Origin: Xanthomonas sp. AM6
Lineage (GTDB): Bacteria > Pseudomonadota > Gammaproteobacteria > Xanthomonadales > Xanthomonadaceae
Assembly: GCF_025665335.1 (NCBI RefSeq)
Contig: NZ_CP106869.1
Coordinates: 443,001 to 507,000, forward strand
Direction of reading: 5' to 3'
Length of the DNA stretch: 64,000 bases
In this document: positions 17,806 through 26,031 of the stretch, piece after piece
How positions within the stretch are numbered: the stretch's first letter is position 1
How the letters are laid out: every line of letters begins with the position of its first letter
Position numbers and translations under genes: made by a program
Notes under the pieces: generated by a model
Seen by the model: only the letters and a program-made list of their open reading frames with translations
What the model was told of the DNA's origin: nothing
Databases searched by the model: none

Positions 17806-19368
17806 TCAGAACTCGCTCCACAGCCGGAACAGCACGTTGATGTCCTTCTGCTTGCGACCGCCGGGGCTGGAGAGCGGCGCGGCCACTTCCAGCGCCCCGT
17901 TGAGATGCTCGAACGCCTTGAACGTCGCGCCGAGTCCGGTCGCGACCAGGGTCTCGCTGACCGACTGCTCGGGTAGCGGATCGTGGATGCGCGCATAGCC
18001 GGCATCGACAAACGCATGCATGCGCGCTTCCTGCACCGCGCGTCCGGCGGCGGAGGTGAACGAGGGACTGCGCAGCTCGAACTGGCCGGCCGCGCCGTAG
18101 TCGCCCAATGCCTGGCTCTCGGCGTAGCCGCGCACGCTGTCCATGCCGCCGATGCTGAATTGCTCGTTGCTGATCAACGGCTCGGACGCCAGCTGGGTCT
18201 GCAGCCGCGCATACCACTGGTAGTCGCCGCCGAAGCTGCGCGTGCGCGAGACGTCGCCGCGCAGGTGGAAGAAATTGGAGCGTGCCTTGTAGCGCTTGAC
18301 GTCGAACTGCGCGCTGTCGTCGCCGACGCCGCGTACGTTGAGCGTCGCGGTCAGTTCCAGCGTATCGGTGCCCCGCGGCTGGATCCAGGTGGCGCTGTAG
18401 GTGGCGCTGAGCGGCAGGTAGCGGATCGGCGCGGAGCTGCGGTCGCCGCCGAACAAGGTGTCTTCCTTGAAGTCCTTGTAGTCGGCGCCGATGCTCAGGG
18501 TGTGGAAGAGGCCCGCATCGGCCGGCAGCGTCCGCAGCAGGCGCAGGCCGGAGAGGCTGCCGTTGCCGATCACGTTGAAGCCGCCGATCGCGGCGACCTC
18601 GCTGTCGCTGCGCACCGTGTAGCCGAGCAGCGACCACGGCGAAGCGCCGAAGCGCGCCAGGTACGAGGCGGAAAAGACCCGCGCGTCGGACGGCCGCTGC
18701 GGCGCGGTCTGCGCCGACAAGGTGATGCTGTGGCCGCGTTGCCACAGATTGTCGTAGCGCACCGAGCCGCCGAGGCGCAGTTCCGACGTGTTGGCGCTGT
18801 TGCGGTTGTTGAGTTCCAGGCTGCCGTGCAACGGCAGCGTGTCCTCCACGTTCAAGTCCACGTCCACGGTGTTGGGCTGCGCGCCGGGCTTGACGTCGGG
18901 CGTGACGCGGCGGTCGGGCAACTGGTTGAGCGCGACGATGTCGCGTTGCACCGCGTTGAAGTCGGGCACCGAGCCCTCCTTCAGCGACGGCGCGCCGCGC
19001 TCCACCGCGTCGGGAGAAAAATAGGTGGCGCCGTTCACGCGCAGCCGGCCGATGCGCTGTTCGCTCACCTGCAGGGTGACCAGGCCGTTGCCGGCGTCCT
19101 GTTCGGGCACGCTCACCGCCACCGTGGCCAGGCCCTTGTTCGCGTACAGCGTCTGCAACGCGGCGCGCGCCGCTTCCACGTCGGCCTCGCTGCGCTGCGG
19201 GCCGAGGAACGGATACACCGCGCGTTCGATGTCCGCGGCGCTCAATGCGGTGTTGCCGACGACCTGGTAGGCCATCACGTCGAAACGCGCCGTCGGCGCG
19301 TCTGCGGCGAAGGCGCACGGTACGCCGCACACGGCCAAGCCGAGCGCTGCGAAGATTCGCAACTCCAT
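17806..19368 (-). CDS. TpsB outer-membrane transporter (FhaC/ShlB/HecB family)
   Basis: This encodes 520 residues. A signal peptide occupies 1-21 (ending CAFA-AD). POTRA domains follow at about 28-105 (RFDVMAYQVVGNTALSAADI) and about 106-182 (RIGRLRVNGATYFS). A 16-strand-type beta-barrel makes up the rest and contains the conserved GGMDSVRGYAE motif; the protein ends in Phe (LFRLWSEF). In this family the POTRA domains recognise the TPS domain of the exoprotein in the periplasm and the barrel exports it. It is the first gene of the operon, 35 bases ahead of the exbB fusion. The start is supported by GGGGA about 10 bases upstream and by the signal peptide. Confidence 0.94.
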   Translation of the reverse strand: MELRIFAALGLAVCGVPCAFAADAPTARFDVMAYQVVGNTALSAADIERAVYPFLGPQRSEADVEAARAALQTLYANKGLATVAVSVPEQDAGNGLVTLQVSEQRIGRLRVNGATYFSPDAVERGAPSLKEGSVPDFNAVQRDIVALNQLPDRRVTPDVKPGAQPNTVDVDLNVEDTLPLHGSLELNNRNSANTSELRLGGSVRYDNLWQRGHSITLSAQTAPQRPSDARVFSASYLARFGASPWSLLGYTVRSDSEVAAIGGFNVIGNGSLSGLRLLRTLPADAGLFHTLSIGADYKDFKEDTLFGGDRSSAPIRYLPLSATYSATWIQPRGTDTLELTATLNVRGVGDDSAQFDVKRYKARSNFFHLRGDVSRTRSFGGDYQWYARLQTQLASEPLISNEQFSIGGMDSVRGYAESQALGDYGAAGQFELRSPSFTSAAGRAVQEARMHAFVDAGYARIHDPLPEQSVSETLVATGLGATFKAFEHLNGALEVAAPLSSPGGRKQKDINVLFRLWSEF

Positions 19369-19437
19369 CTGGAAATGTCCCCTGAACTTCGGCGCGCGGC
19401 GCGGTGCCGCTGTGAAGACCGCTGCAATGCGGCGAGG

Positions 19438-19482
19438 ACCTTAGGAGCGATAAATGACTATCCGCGAACGCTTTTATGACGG
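19438..19482 (-). promoter_or_regulatory. Candidate PhoB box and promoter of the TPS operon
   Basis: On the minus strand, CCGTCAT (19476-19482) and TAGTCAT (19454-19460) match the Pho half-site CTGTCAT. They are exactly 22 bp apart, two 11-bp Pho repeats, with AT-rich 4-bp spacers; the middle unit (GCGTTCG) is poor. Ten bases after the second half-site lies TAAGGT (19438-19443), in the place of a -10 element in PhoB-activated promoters, and there is no good -35. The start codon of tpsB follows about 70 bases later. The spacing makes phosphate-starvation control plausible, though two of three half-sites are imperfect. Confidence 0.5.
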
Positions 19483-19692
19483 CGGCTGTAAAATTTCTGC
19501 CACAACGCCAGGGCAAATGGCGATGCCTGAAACATAAATGCGCAATGCATCAACGCGCCGGCCCCGCAGCGCGAAGCGCCGCGTGATGCGACGCCGTTTC
19601 AGTCGGTCATGAACGGCGCAGGCGACCGCGTGGGCAGCGCTGCGGCGCCACCCGGACTTGTCTACGGAATCGTCCGCGCGGCGGACGCCGAA
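19483..19692. other. Non-coding spacer upstream of the TPS operon
   Basis: With the promoter region this completes a 324-bp gap. It is AT-richer near 19495-19550 than its surroundings. A 6-bp hairpin (GTCCGC-GCG-GCGGAC, 19672-19686) lies just beyond the stop of the DUF58 gene but has no T-run, so it is at best a weak end signal. I see no gene in it. Confidence 0.5.
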
Positions 19693-20991
19693 CTACAGCA
19701 ATCCGTCGCGTTTGACCGCGAGATAGCGCTCCACCAGCGCCCCCGGCAGTTCCTCGGCGGTGACGTCGAGCACCATCACCCCGTGGCTGCGCAGCGCCTC
19801 GTGGGCGTCGCCACGTTGCTGCAGGTAGCGCGCCACCGCGCCGGCCTGCACCGCCTGCTGCAGGTCGTCCACCGGCTGCGCCAGCGCCTGGTCCAACTCA
19901 CGCTCGCGCAGGCTGGCCACGCATACCAGATGGCGGCGCTGCAGCATCCGCACCGCGGCGAGCAGGTCCTCGATGTCCTCGTCGCGCACGTTGCTGACCA
20001 GCATCACCAGCGAACGGCGACGCTGGCGCAGCGACAGTTCGGTCGCCGCGGCCAGGTAGTCGGTGGCCACCGCCTGCGGCTGCAGGTCGTAGCTGGCGCG
20101 CAGCAGCGCATCCACGGTGCCCATGCCGCGCTGCGGCGCGACCCAGCGCGCGTCGCCGCCGCTAGCCATCAGCCCGACCGCATCGCCCTGGCGCAGCGCC
20201 AGGTACGACACCACCAGCGCGGCGTTGAGCACGTGGTCGAAATGCGACAGGCCGCTTTCGCTGGCCATCATCCGCCGCCCGGTATCGATCAGCATCAGCA
20301 GCTGCTGGTTCTTCTCGTCCTGGTATTCGCGCGAGATCAGCTTGCGCGCGCGCGAGGTGGCCTTCCAGTCGATCTGGCGCAGGCTGTCGCCGACGCGGTA
20401 TTCGCGCATCTGGTGGAAGTCGGTGCCTTCGCCGCGGCGCCGCTTCAGGTGCGCGCCGACCAGCCGCGAGGCCTGTTCGGCGCTGAACAGCGCGAAGCGG
20501 GTCAGCGGCGCGAAGTTCGGGTACACGCGCACCGTCTGCACCGCGCCGGCCACGCGCCGCTGCCGCCACAGGCGCCAGGCCGAATGCAGGCGCAGGTGGG
20601 TGCCGGCGAAGTCGAAGCGGCCGCGCGCGGTGGGGCGCAGCCGGTAGGTCAGATGGGTTTCGCTGGCGGCGGGCACGGTCACCCGCCGCGGCAGGCCGCG
20701 CATCCACCAGCCACTGGGCACCAGGTCGAACACGTCCAGGGTCTGTCGCTGCGCGCTGTCGATGCGCAGCCCGGCCTCGCGCTCCACGCCCAGCGGCAGG
20801 GCCTCGGGCAGCTCGCGGCGCAACTGCGGCGTCGGCCGGCGCCACAGCCGCCACGCATCGATCGCCGCGCCGATGCCGATCGCCGCGCCCAGCGCCTGCC
20901 ACGGCCACAGCGGCAGCCACTGCAGCGCCGTGGCCAGGCCGCACAGCGCCCACAGGCCGAGCAGGGCGAGCAGTAGCGGGGCGGGTCTCAT
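19693..20991 (-). CDS. DUF58 domain protein, von Willebrand-like
   Basis: This encodes 432 residues. Two N-terminal membrane helices lie within about 4-46. The DUF58 signature covers 196-228 (REYRVGDSLRQIDWKATSRA), followed by a von Willebrand-type segment (LLMLIDTGRRMMASESG, 231-247) with a partly kept metal-binding DxGxR pattern. DUF58 proteins work with MoxR AAA+ ATPases, and the moxR gene lies just upstream in the same direction, though 172 bp away because a repeat element sits between them. Probable role: membrane-linked partner in a MoxR chaperone complex for cell-envelope or metal-cofactor assembly. The exact target is unknown. Confidence 0.88.
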   Translation of the reverse strand: MRPAPLLLALLGLWALCGLATALQWLPLWPWQALGAAIGIGAAIDAWRLWRRPTPQLRRELPEALPLGVEREAGLRIDSAQRQTLDVFDLVPSGWWMRGLPRRVTVPAASETHLTYRLRPTARGRFDFAGTHLRLHSAWRLWRQRRVAGAVQTVRVYPNFAPLTRFALFSAEQASRLVGAHLKRRRGEGTDFHQMREYRVGDSLRQIDWKATSRARKLISREYQDEKNQQLLMLIDTGRRMMASESGLSHFDHVLNAALVVSYLALRQGDAVGLMASGGDARWVAPQRGMGTVDALLRASYDLQPQAVATDYLAAATELSLRQRRRSLVMLVSNVRDEDIEDLLAAVRMLQRRHLVCVASLRERELDQALAQPVDDLQQAVQAGAVARYLQQRGDAHEALRSHGVMVLDVTAEELPGALVERYLAVKRDGLL

Positions 20992-21001
20992 GGGTTGAGG
21001 G

Positions 21002-21162
21002 CCGGGATTCGGGATTGGGGATTGGGGATTCGGAACAGCGCGGCGTGCGGCGCGGCATTGCCGCAGCGCACGCCGAGCGCTGTCGCGCTGTGATCGGGCA
21101 ATGCCGGCATCGCCGCAGGCTCGGGCTTTTGCGAATCCCGAATCCCCAATCCCGAATCCCGG
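21002..21162. repeat. 161-bp element with inverted GGGATT arrays
   Basis: The left arm (21002-21033) is four GGGATT-type units on the plus strand. The right arm (21132-21162) is the reverse complement with one mismatch over about 31 bases. Between them is a GC-rich hairpin region (about 21041-21075, arms CGGCGTGCG and CGCACGCCG). The element fills nearly all of the space between moxR and the DUF58 gene, whose neighbours otherwise overlap. No ORF lies inside. Confidence 0.7.
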
Positions 21163-21163
21163 C

Positions 21164-22156
21164 TCATTTGCGCGGCGCCTCCACCTTCGCCAGCAGCGCG
21201 CCCAGCGCGTCGTCGGCGCTCTGGCCTTCGATCTGCAGTTCCGGGGCCAGGGCGATGCGGTGGCGCAGCGCGGGCTTGGCGATGTCGCGGATGTCGTCGG
21301 GGGTGACGAAGTCGCGGCCGGACAGCACCGCCTGCGCGCGCGCGGCGCGGACCAGGGCGATGCTGCCGCGCGGGCCGGCGCCCAGCGCGATGCCCGGCCA
21401 GCTGCGGGTGGCGGCGACGATGCGCACCGCGTAGTCGATCACCTGCGGGTCCACCGCGATCGCCGCGGTACCGCGCTGCATCGCCACCACGTCGTCGGCG
21501 CTGAGCACGCGCGGCACCTGCGACAGGTCGAAGTCGCCGGCGCTGCGCCCGGTGGTGACCGCTTCCACCATCCGCTTCTCGTCCTCCAGCTGCGGATAGT
21601 CGATCAGGACCTTCAGCAGGAAGCGGTCCAGCTGCGCTTCGGGCAGCGGGTAGGTGCCTTCCTGCTCGACCGGGTTCTGCGTGGCCAGGGCCAGGAACGG
21701 CGGCGCCAGCGGGAACGCTTTGCCCTCGATGGTGACCTGGCCTTCCTGCATCACCTCCAGCAGCGCCGACTGGGTCTTGGCCGGAGCGCGGTTGATCTCG
21801 TCGGCGAGCAGCAGGTGGGTGAACACCGGGCCGCGGCGGATCTTGAAGCTCTCGGTCTTGGGGTCGTACACGGCGTGGCCGCTGACGTCGCTGGGCATCA
21901 GGTCGGGGGTGAACTGCACGCGCGCGTAGTTCAGCTCCAGCGCCTGCGCCAGTGCGCGCACCAGCAGGGTCTTGCCCAGCCCGGGCACGCCTTCGATCAG
22001 CACGTGGCCGCCGGCCAGCAGCGCGATCAGGATTTGCTCGAGCACCTCCGGCTGGCCGATGAAGGCCTGGCCGACCGCGTCGCGGATCGCCTCGACGCGT
22101 TCGATCAGGGCAGGGCCGGCGAGCGGCGCGATGGAATCGGCGGGTGCGGTGGTCAT
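21164..22156 (-). CDS. MoxR family AAA+ ATPase
   Basis: This encodes 330 residues. Walker A is GVPGLGKT at 56-63, Walker B is LLLADE at 115-120, and the family motif ATQNPVEQEGTYPLPEAQLD follows, then sensor and lid helices. MoxR ATPases act as chaperones that insert cofactors or remodel protein complexes, usually with DUF58/VWA partners. The start ATG overlaps the preceding stop (ATGA), fixing it in the RDD-SpoIIM-DUF4129-DUF4350-MoxR-DUF58 operon. Confidence 0.93.
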   Translation of the reverse strand: MTTAPADSIAPLAGPALIERVEAIRDAVGQAFIGQPEVLEQILIALLAGGHVLIEGVPGLGKTLLVRALAQALELNYARVQFTPDLMPSDVSGHAVYDPKTESFKIRRGPVFTHLLLADEINRAPAKTQSALLEVMQEGQVTIEGKAFPLAPPFLALATQNPVEQEGTYPLPEAQLDRFLLKVLIDYPQLEDEKRMVEAVTTGRSAGDFDLSQVPRVLSADDVVAMQRGTAAIAVDPQVIDYAVRIVAATRSWPGIALGAGPRGSIALVRAARAQAVLSGRDFVTPDDIRDIAKPALRHRIALAPELQIEGQSADDALGALLAKVEAPRK

Positions 22157-23334
22157 AACTGGTTTCTCATCTGGACGAGGAGGCGAATGCGATCGCGGAA
22201 GGCGGCGTGTTGCTTGGGCGCGGGCGGCTGCAGCGCCTGTTCGATCTGGGCCGCGGGCAGGTTCAGGCGCTCGGCGATGGCGGCGGCCTGGGCCGCGCCC
22301 TCCAGCGCCGCGGCCAGCGGCGCGCGCCGCCGCAGCCGGGCCAGGAACGCCTGGCGCATCGCCGCGTACAGCAGCGCCGCCTTGCCGTAGCGGAACAGGT
22401 GCTCGCCGCTGGCGCGCACGTGCTCCAGCAGCGAGCGGCGGTCGGCGGCGGGCGCGGCGAGCAGCGGGCCGAAACGCTGCGTGCGCGACCACAGCCAGGC
22501 CAGCAGCATCAGCAGCGCCGGCAGCCAGGCCGGCCAGCCGCGGGTGAACAGGCTGGCCCACAGCGACGGCAGTTGCGCGGCGTAGACCAGATGCACGGTA
22601 CCCAGGCCGTAGTTGGGCGCCAGGATCTGCCGCGCCAGCAGCCGGTGCGGCACGTCGCGCAGGCCGCCGCGCGGCGGCGTCGGCTTCGCGTCCGGCGCGT
22701 CGTCGTCCAGGCGGTTGTCGCCGTTGCTGCCATTCTGCAGGAAATCCATCTCCGCCAGCACGTCCACGTTGCCGTCGCCGTGCGGCAGGCGCGCGTAGGC
22801 GTAGTCCTCGCTGCCGCCCCACCAGTTGCTCGCCGCGTCCTCGTCGATCTGGAAGCGGCGGCCGTTGCAGAACTCGTCGTGCTGCGGCTGGTCGGGGATG
22901 GCCAGGTGCAGGCAATCGCCCGGCCTGCCGTCCTCGAGGCCGACGCCCAGCGCGTCGAAGATCGGCAGCTTGGCCGCCTCGCCATCGGCCGATGGCGTGC
23001 GCAGGATCAGGTGCCCGCCGCGGGCGACCCAGGCCAGCAGCGCGTCGCTGTCGGCCTGGCTCAAGGTGCGCGGGTCGCCGAGCAGCAGCACGCTGTCATG
23101 CGGCTGCAGGCGCATCGCCTCGACGTCCAGGCGCTGCCGCGACTCGGCGCGCACGCCGTCCGCGCGCAAGGTCTGGCGCAAGGCGTACAACGGGTTGTAG
23201 GCGGCCTCGCCGCGCGGCGGCAGCGCCAGCTGGCGCTCGGCGCGTTCGTAGCGGCCCAGGAACCAGGCCGCGAGCACGCCGACCACGACGACGCCGAGCA
23301 GGAAGATCAGCGCATTGCGGGTGCCGCTGTTCAT
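22153..23334 (-). CDS. DUF4350 domain membrane protein
   Basis: This encodes 393 residues. An N-terminal helix (ALIFLLGVVVVGVLAAWFL, about 8-26) anchors a periplasmic domain (YNPLYALRQTLRADG, then HDSVLLLGDPRTLSQADSDA and GGHLILRTPSADG) that looks like a class-I glutaminase-like fold. A second membrane helix is near 275-292 (PALLMLLAWLW), followed by a cytoplasmic helical tail. It overlaps the genes on both sides by 4 bases (ATGA), so translation is coupled. The role within the MoxR cluster is unknown. Confidence 0.85.
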   Translation of the reverse strand: MNSGTRNALIFLLGVVVVGVLAAWFLGRYERAERQLALPPRGEAAYNPLYALRQTLRADGVRAESRQRLDVEAMRLQPHDSVLLLGDPRTLSQADSDALLAWVARGGHLILRTPSADGEAAKLPIFDALGVGLEDGRPGDCLHLAIPDQPQHDEFCNGRRFQIDEDAASNWWGGSEDYAYARLPHGDGNVDVLAEMDFLQNGSNGDNRLDDDAPDAKPTPPRGGLRDVPHRLLARQILAPNYGLGTVHLVYAAQLPSLWASLFTRGWPAWLPALLMLLAWLWSRTQRFGPLLAAPAADRRSLLEHVRASGEHLFRYGKAALLYAAMRQAFLARLRRRAPLAAALEGAAQAAAIAERLNLPAAQIEQALQPPAPKQHAAFRDRIRLLVQMRNQL

Positions 23335-25028
23335 GCGCGCCACCCGTATTGCCGCTGCAATTCGTCCAGCAGCGCGTCGAACGCGTCGTCGTCGGGCAGG
23401 CGGCCGGCGTAGGCCGCGTACTGCCAGGTGCGCACCATGCGCGCGAACAGGCTGCGGTCCGTCTCCTCGGGCAGGCGCCTGGAGGCGCGCAGGCATTGCG
23501 CTTCGGTGGCGCCCGGCGGCAGCACCAGGTTGGCGCGTTCGCAGACGGTCTGCACGCTGGCGCGGTACAGCAGCGCCAGCGCGTTGCGGTGCTGGCCCTC
23601 GCGCCACAGGCGGCGCGCGCGGGTGGGCACGTCGTCGGGCAGCGGCTCCGGCGCCAGCACCGGCGCATGCGCCACCGGCGCGGCGGCCGGCGCCCGGCGC
23701 CGCACGCTGCCGCGCATCCACGGCAGCCAGTGCCTGACGGTCAGCAGCAGCACCAGCACCAGCAGGCCGGCCAGCAGCCACATGCCCCATTCGGCGACGA
23801 ACGCGAACACCCGCCCGACGCTGGCGAACAGGGCCGCGCCCATGCCGGTGTCGGTCTTCTTGGCGTCGGGCTTCTTTTCCTTCTGCTCCTCGTCGCGGTC
23901 GCGCTTCTTCCAGTAGCCGATGCTGCGCTTGCCCGACAGCAACGGATCCTCGTAGGCGCGGTCGGCGGCGCGGTCGAAGCGCGCGTCGGCGGCGGGGTCG
24001 GGATCGAAGACGTCGTCGAGCGCGACCGGTTCGGCGGCATCGTCGTCCTCGTCCTCGCCATCGTCCTGCGCCTTGTCCGGATCGCCCATCGCGGCGCCGT
24101 CGCCCGCGGCGTTGGCGGTATCGTGCGGCGGTTCCGTCGCCGGCTCGGGCGGCAGCGCATGCGGATCGGCCGCGACCGGGCCGTCGCTGCCCGGCGCCGC
24201 GGTTTGCGCGCGCAGCGCGGCGGCGGGCGCGCCGAGCAGGACCAGGGCCAGCAGGAGCAGCGGCGCGGCGCCGCTCAGCCGCTCGCGCAGCCGGCGCAGC
24301 GCCATCTCCACGTCCCAGGCCTCGAGCTCGGTCCGGCGGTTGAGATACAGGCCGAAGCCGGCGCCGACGAAGAACGGTTCGATCGCGGTCATCGCCAGCC
24401 AGCCGAAGAAGTTCAGGCCGATGTCGGCCCAGGCCGGGTTCTCCTCGCCGATCAGCGCCCACGCCGCGCGCAGCGTCTCCGGCAGCAGGTCCACCGGCAC
24501 GAACATCAGGATCGCGGCGATGCAGGCCAGGCACAGCATCAGCTCGAAGTGCCAGCACACGCTGGCCAGCAGCAGCGCATGTCCGTACACCGCCCCGCCC
24601 AGGGTGCGGCGGCGCTGCCGCTGCTGCTCGGCGCTGGCCCCTTCGAGCAGTTCCAGCGGCAGGAACACGGTGCGCGCCGGGCTCAGCCGGCGCCAGGTCA
24701 GGTAGCCGAACATCGGGCCCCAGCCCCAGCGCCATTGCGCGCGCAGCGTGTCGCGCACGCGCGGCACGTCGCCGAACACGCCGCGCGAGATCACGAACAG
24801 CGGGATCCGGTCCAGCACCGGTTTGAGCCACCACAGCAGCAGCCCGGCCAGCCAGATCTGGTCGATCGCCCAGGCGCCGAGGTTGAGCAGCGCGAACAGC
24901 GGCAGGGTGAACAGCAGCCACGGCTTCCAGATCGCGCCGGCATGGCGGCGCACCAGCGCGCTGCCCAGCTCCATCGCCTCCCAGGCCGAGCGCGCGCGCA
25001 GCACCACGTCCAGGCGCTCAATCCGCAT
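23331..25028 (-). CDS. DUF4129 domain multi-pass membrane protein
   Basis: This encodes 565 residues. The first half has several membrane helices between about 35 and 260 (LLFTLPLFALLNLGAWAI, LCLACIAAILMFVPV, LLLLALVLLGAPAAA). An acidic low-complexity region with long Asp/Glu runs covers about 270-360. One helix follows (WGMWLLAGLLVLVLLLTV), then the DUF4129 cytoplasmic domain (RARRLWREGQHRNALALLYR) and YGWRA at the end. It overlaps spoIIM by 11 bases and DUF4350 by 4. In MoxR clusters this family is a constant partner of unknown biochemical role. Confidence 0.86.
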   Translation of the reverse strand: MRIERLDVVLRARSAWEAMELGSALVRRHAGAIWKPWLLFTLPLFALLNLGAWAIDQIWLAGLLLWWLKPVLDRIPLFVISRGVFGDVPRVRDTLRAQWRWGWGPMFGYLTWRRLSPARTVFLPLELLEGASAEQQRQRRRTLGGAVYGHALLLASVCWHFELMLCLACIAAILMFVPVDLLPETLRAAWALIGEENPAWADIGLNFFGWLAMTAIEPFFVGAGFGLYLNRRTELEAWDVEMALRRLRERLSGAAPLLLLALVLLGAPAAALRAQTAAPGSDGPVAADPHALPPEPATEPPHDTANAAGDGAAMGDPDKAQDDGEDEDDDAAEPVALDDVFDPDPAADARFDRAADRAYEDPLLSGKRSIGYWKKRDRDEEQKEKKPDAKKTDTGMGAALFASVGRVFAFVAEWGMWLLAGLLVLVLLLTVRHWLPWMRGSVRRRAPAAAPVAHAPVLAPEPLPDDVPTRARRLWREGQHRNALALLYRASVQTVCERANLVLPPGATEAQCLRASRRLPEETDRSLFARMVRTWQYAAYAGRLPDDDAFDALLDELQRQYGWRA

Positions 25029-26031
25029 CGCCGGCCTCCGCCGCGCCGCGCCCGCCGCGCCACAGCCACACCAGCACCAGCGTCCACAGCGCGCCGGACA
25101 CGCTGTACTTCACCCAGGCCGGCAGCGAGCCGATCGAGGACCAGAACGCCTCGATGAAAGCCGCGACCAGCAGCATGAACGCCACGCCCAGGCACAGCCT
25201 GGCGCCGATCACGCCGCCTTCGACCAGCGCGTCGATGCGCCGGCGCCGGCCCGGCGCCAGCAGCTTCAGGCCCAGCTGCAGGCCGGCGCCGCCGGCGATC
25301 ACGATCGCGGTCAGCTCGAACGGCGCGTGCCCGGCGACGAAGCGCCAGAACGTGACCCCGTAGCCGATCTGGTGCAGGTGCCCGGCCACCGCACCGATGG
25401 TGATGCCGTTGAACAGCAGCACCAGCACCGTGCCGAGCCCGGCCAGCAGGCCGCTGGCGAAGGTGCGCAGGCCGATGCTGATGTTGTTCATGATGTAGTG
25501 GCCGAACATCTGCCAGTCGTCGCCGCTGTCGCGGCCGAGCTTGTGCGCGGTCGCGGCCGGGTCGTACATCCGCTCCACCTCCGCGACCTGCAGCGGATCC
25601 ATCAGCCCGTGGATCAGTTCCGGCCGGAACTGCAGCAGCACGAAGATGGTGACCAGCGGCACCACGAACAGCGCGGTGGCCGCGGCCATGCAGCCGGCCT
25701 GGCTGCGCACCAGCTGCGGGAAATCGGCGAACAGGAATTCGGCCGCGCGCCGCCAGCGCGGCCGCGGCGGCCGGTACAGCGCGGTGTGGCCCTGCTGCAT
25801 CAGCTGCTGCAGGCGCGCGGTGACCAGCGGGCTGTAGCCGCGCCTGCGCGCCAGCGCCAGCTGCTGGCACAGCCGCCTATAGCGCGCCGGCACGTCCTCG
25901 TCGGCCAGGCGCGCGGCGTCGGCCGCGGCATCGGGCGCGTCCGCGGCGCGCTTGCGTCCGTGCGTCTGCAGCCAGCTCTCGAAGGCCTGCCACTCGTGCT
26001 GGTGGCGGGCGATGAACTGCTCCTGCCTCAT
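25018..26031 (-). CDS. SpoIIM-like stage II sporulation protein M family membrane protein
   Basis: This encodes 337 residues. A cytoplasmic helical N-terminal part (about 1-105, with RRGYSPLVTARLQQLMQQGH) precedes about five membrane helices, including AGCMAAATALFVVPLVTIFV, ASGLLAGLGTVLVLLFNGIT and LVWLWRGG. This matches the SpoIIM domain found beside RDD and MoxR genes in non-sporulating bacteria, so the family name does not imply sporulation. The ATG overlaps the RDD gene's stop. Confidence 0.88.
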   Translation of the reverse strand: MRQEQFIARHQHEWQAFESWLQTHGRKRAADAPDAAADAARLADEDVPARYRRLCQQLALARRRGYSPLVTARLQQLMQQGHTALYRPPRPRWRRAAEFLFADFPQLVRSQAGCMAAATALFVVPLVTIFVLLQFRPELIHGLMDPLQVAEVERMYDPAATAHKLGRDSGDDWQMFGHYIMNNISIGLRTFASGLLAGLGTVLVLLFNGITIGAVAGHLHQIGYGVTFWRFVAGHAPFELTAIVIAGGAGLQLGLKLLAPGRRRRIDALVEGGVIGARLCLGVAFMLLVAAFIEAFWSSIGSLPAWVKYSVSGALWTLVLVWLWRGGRGAAEAGDAD

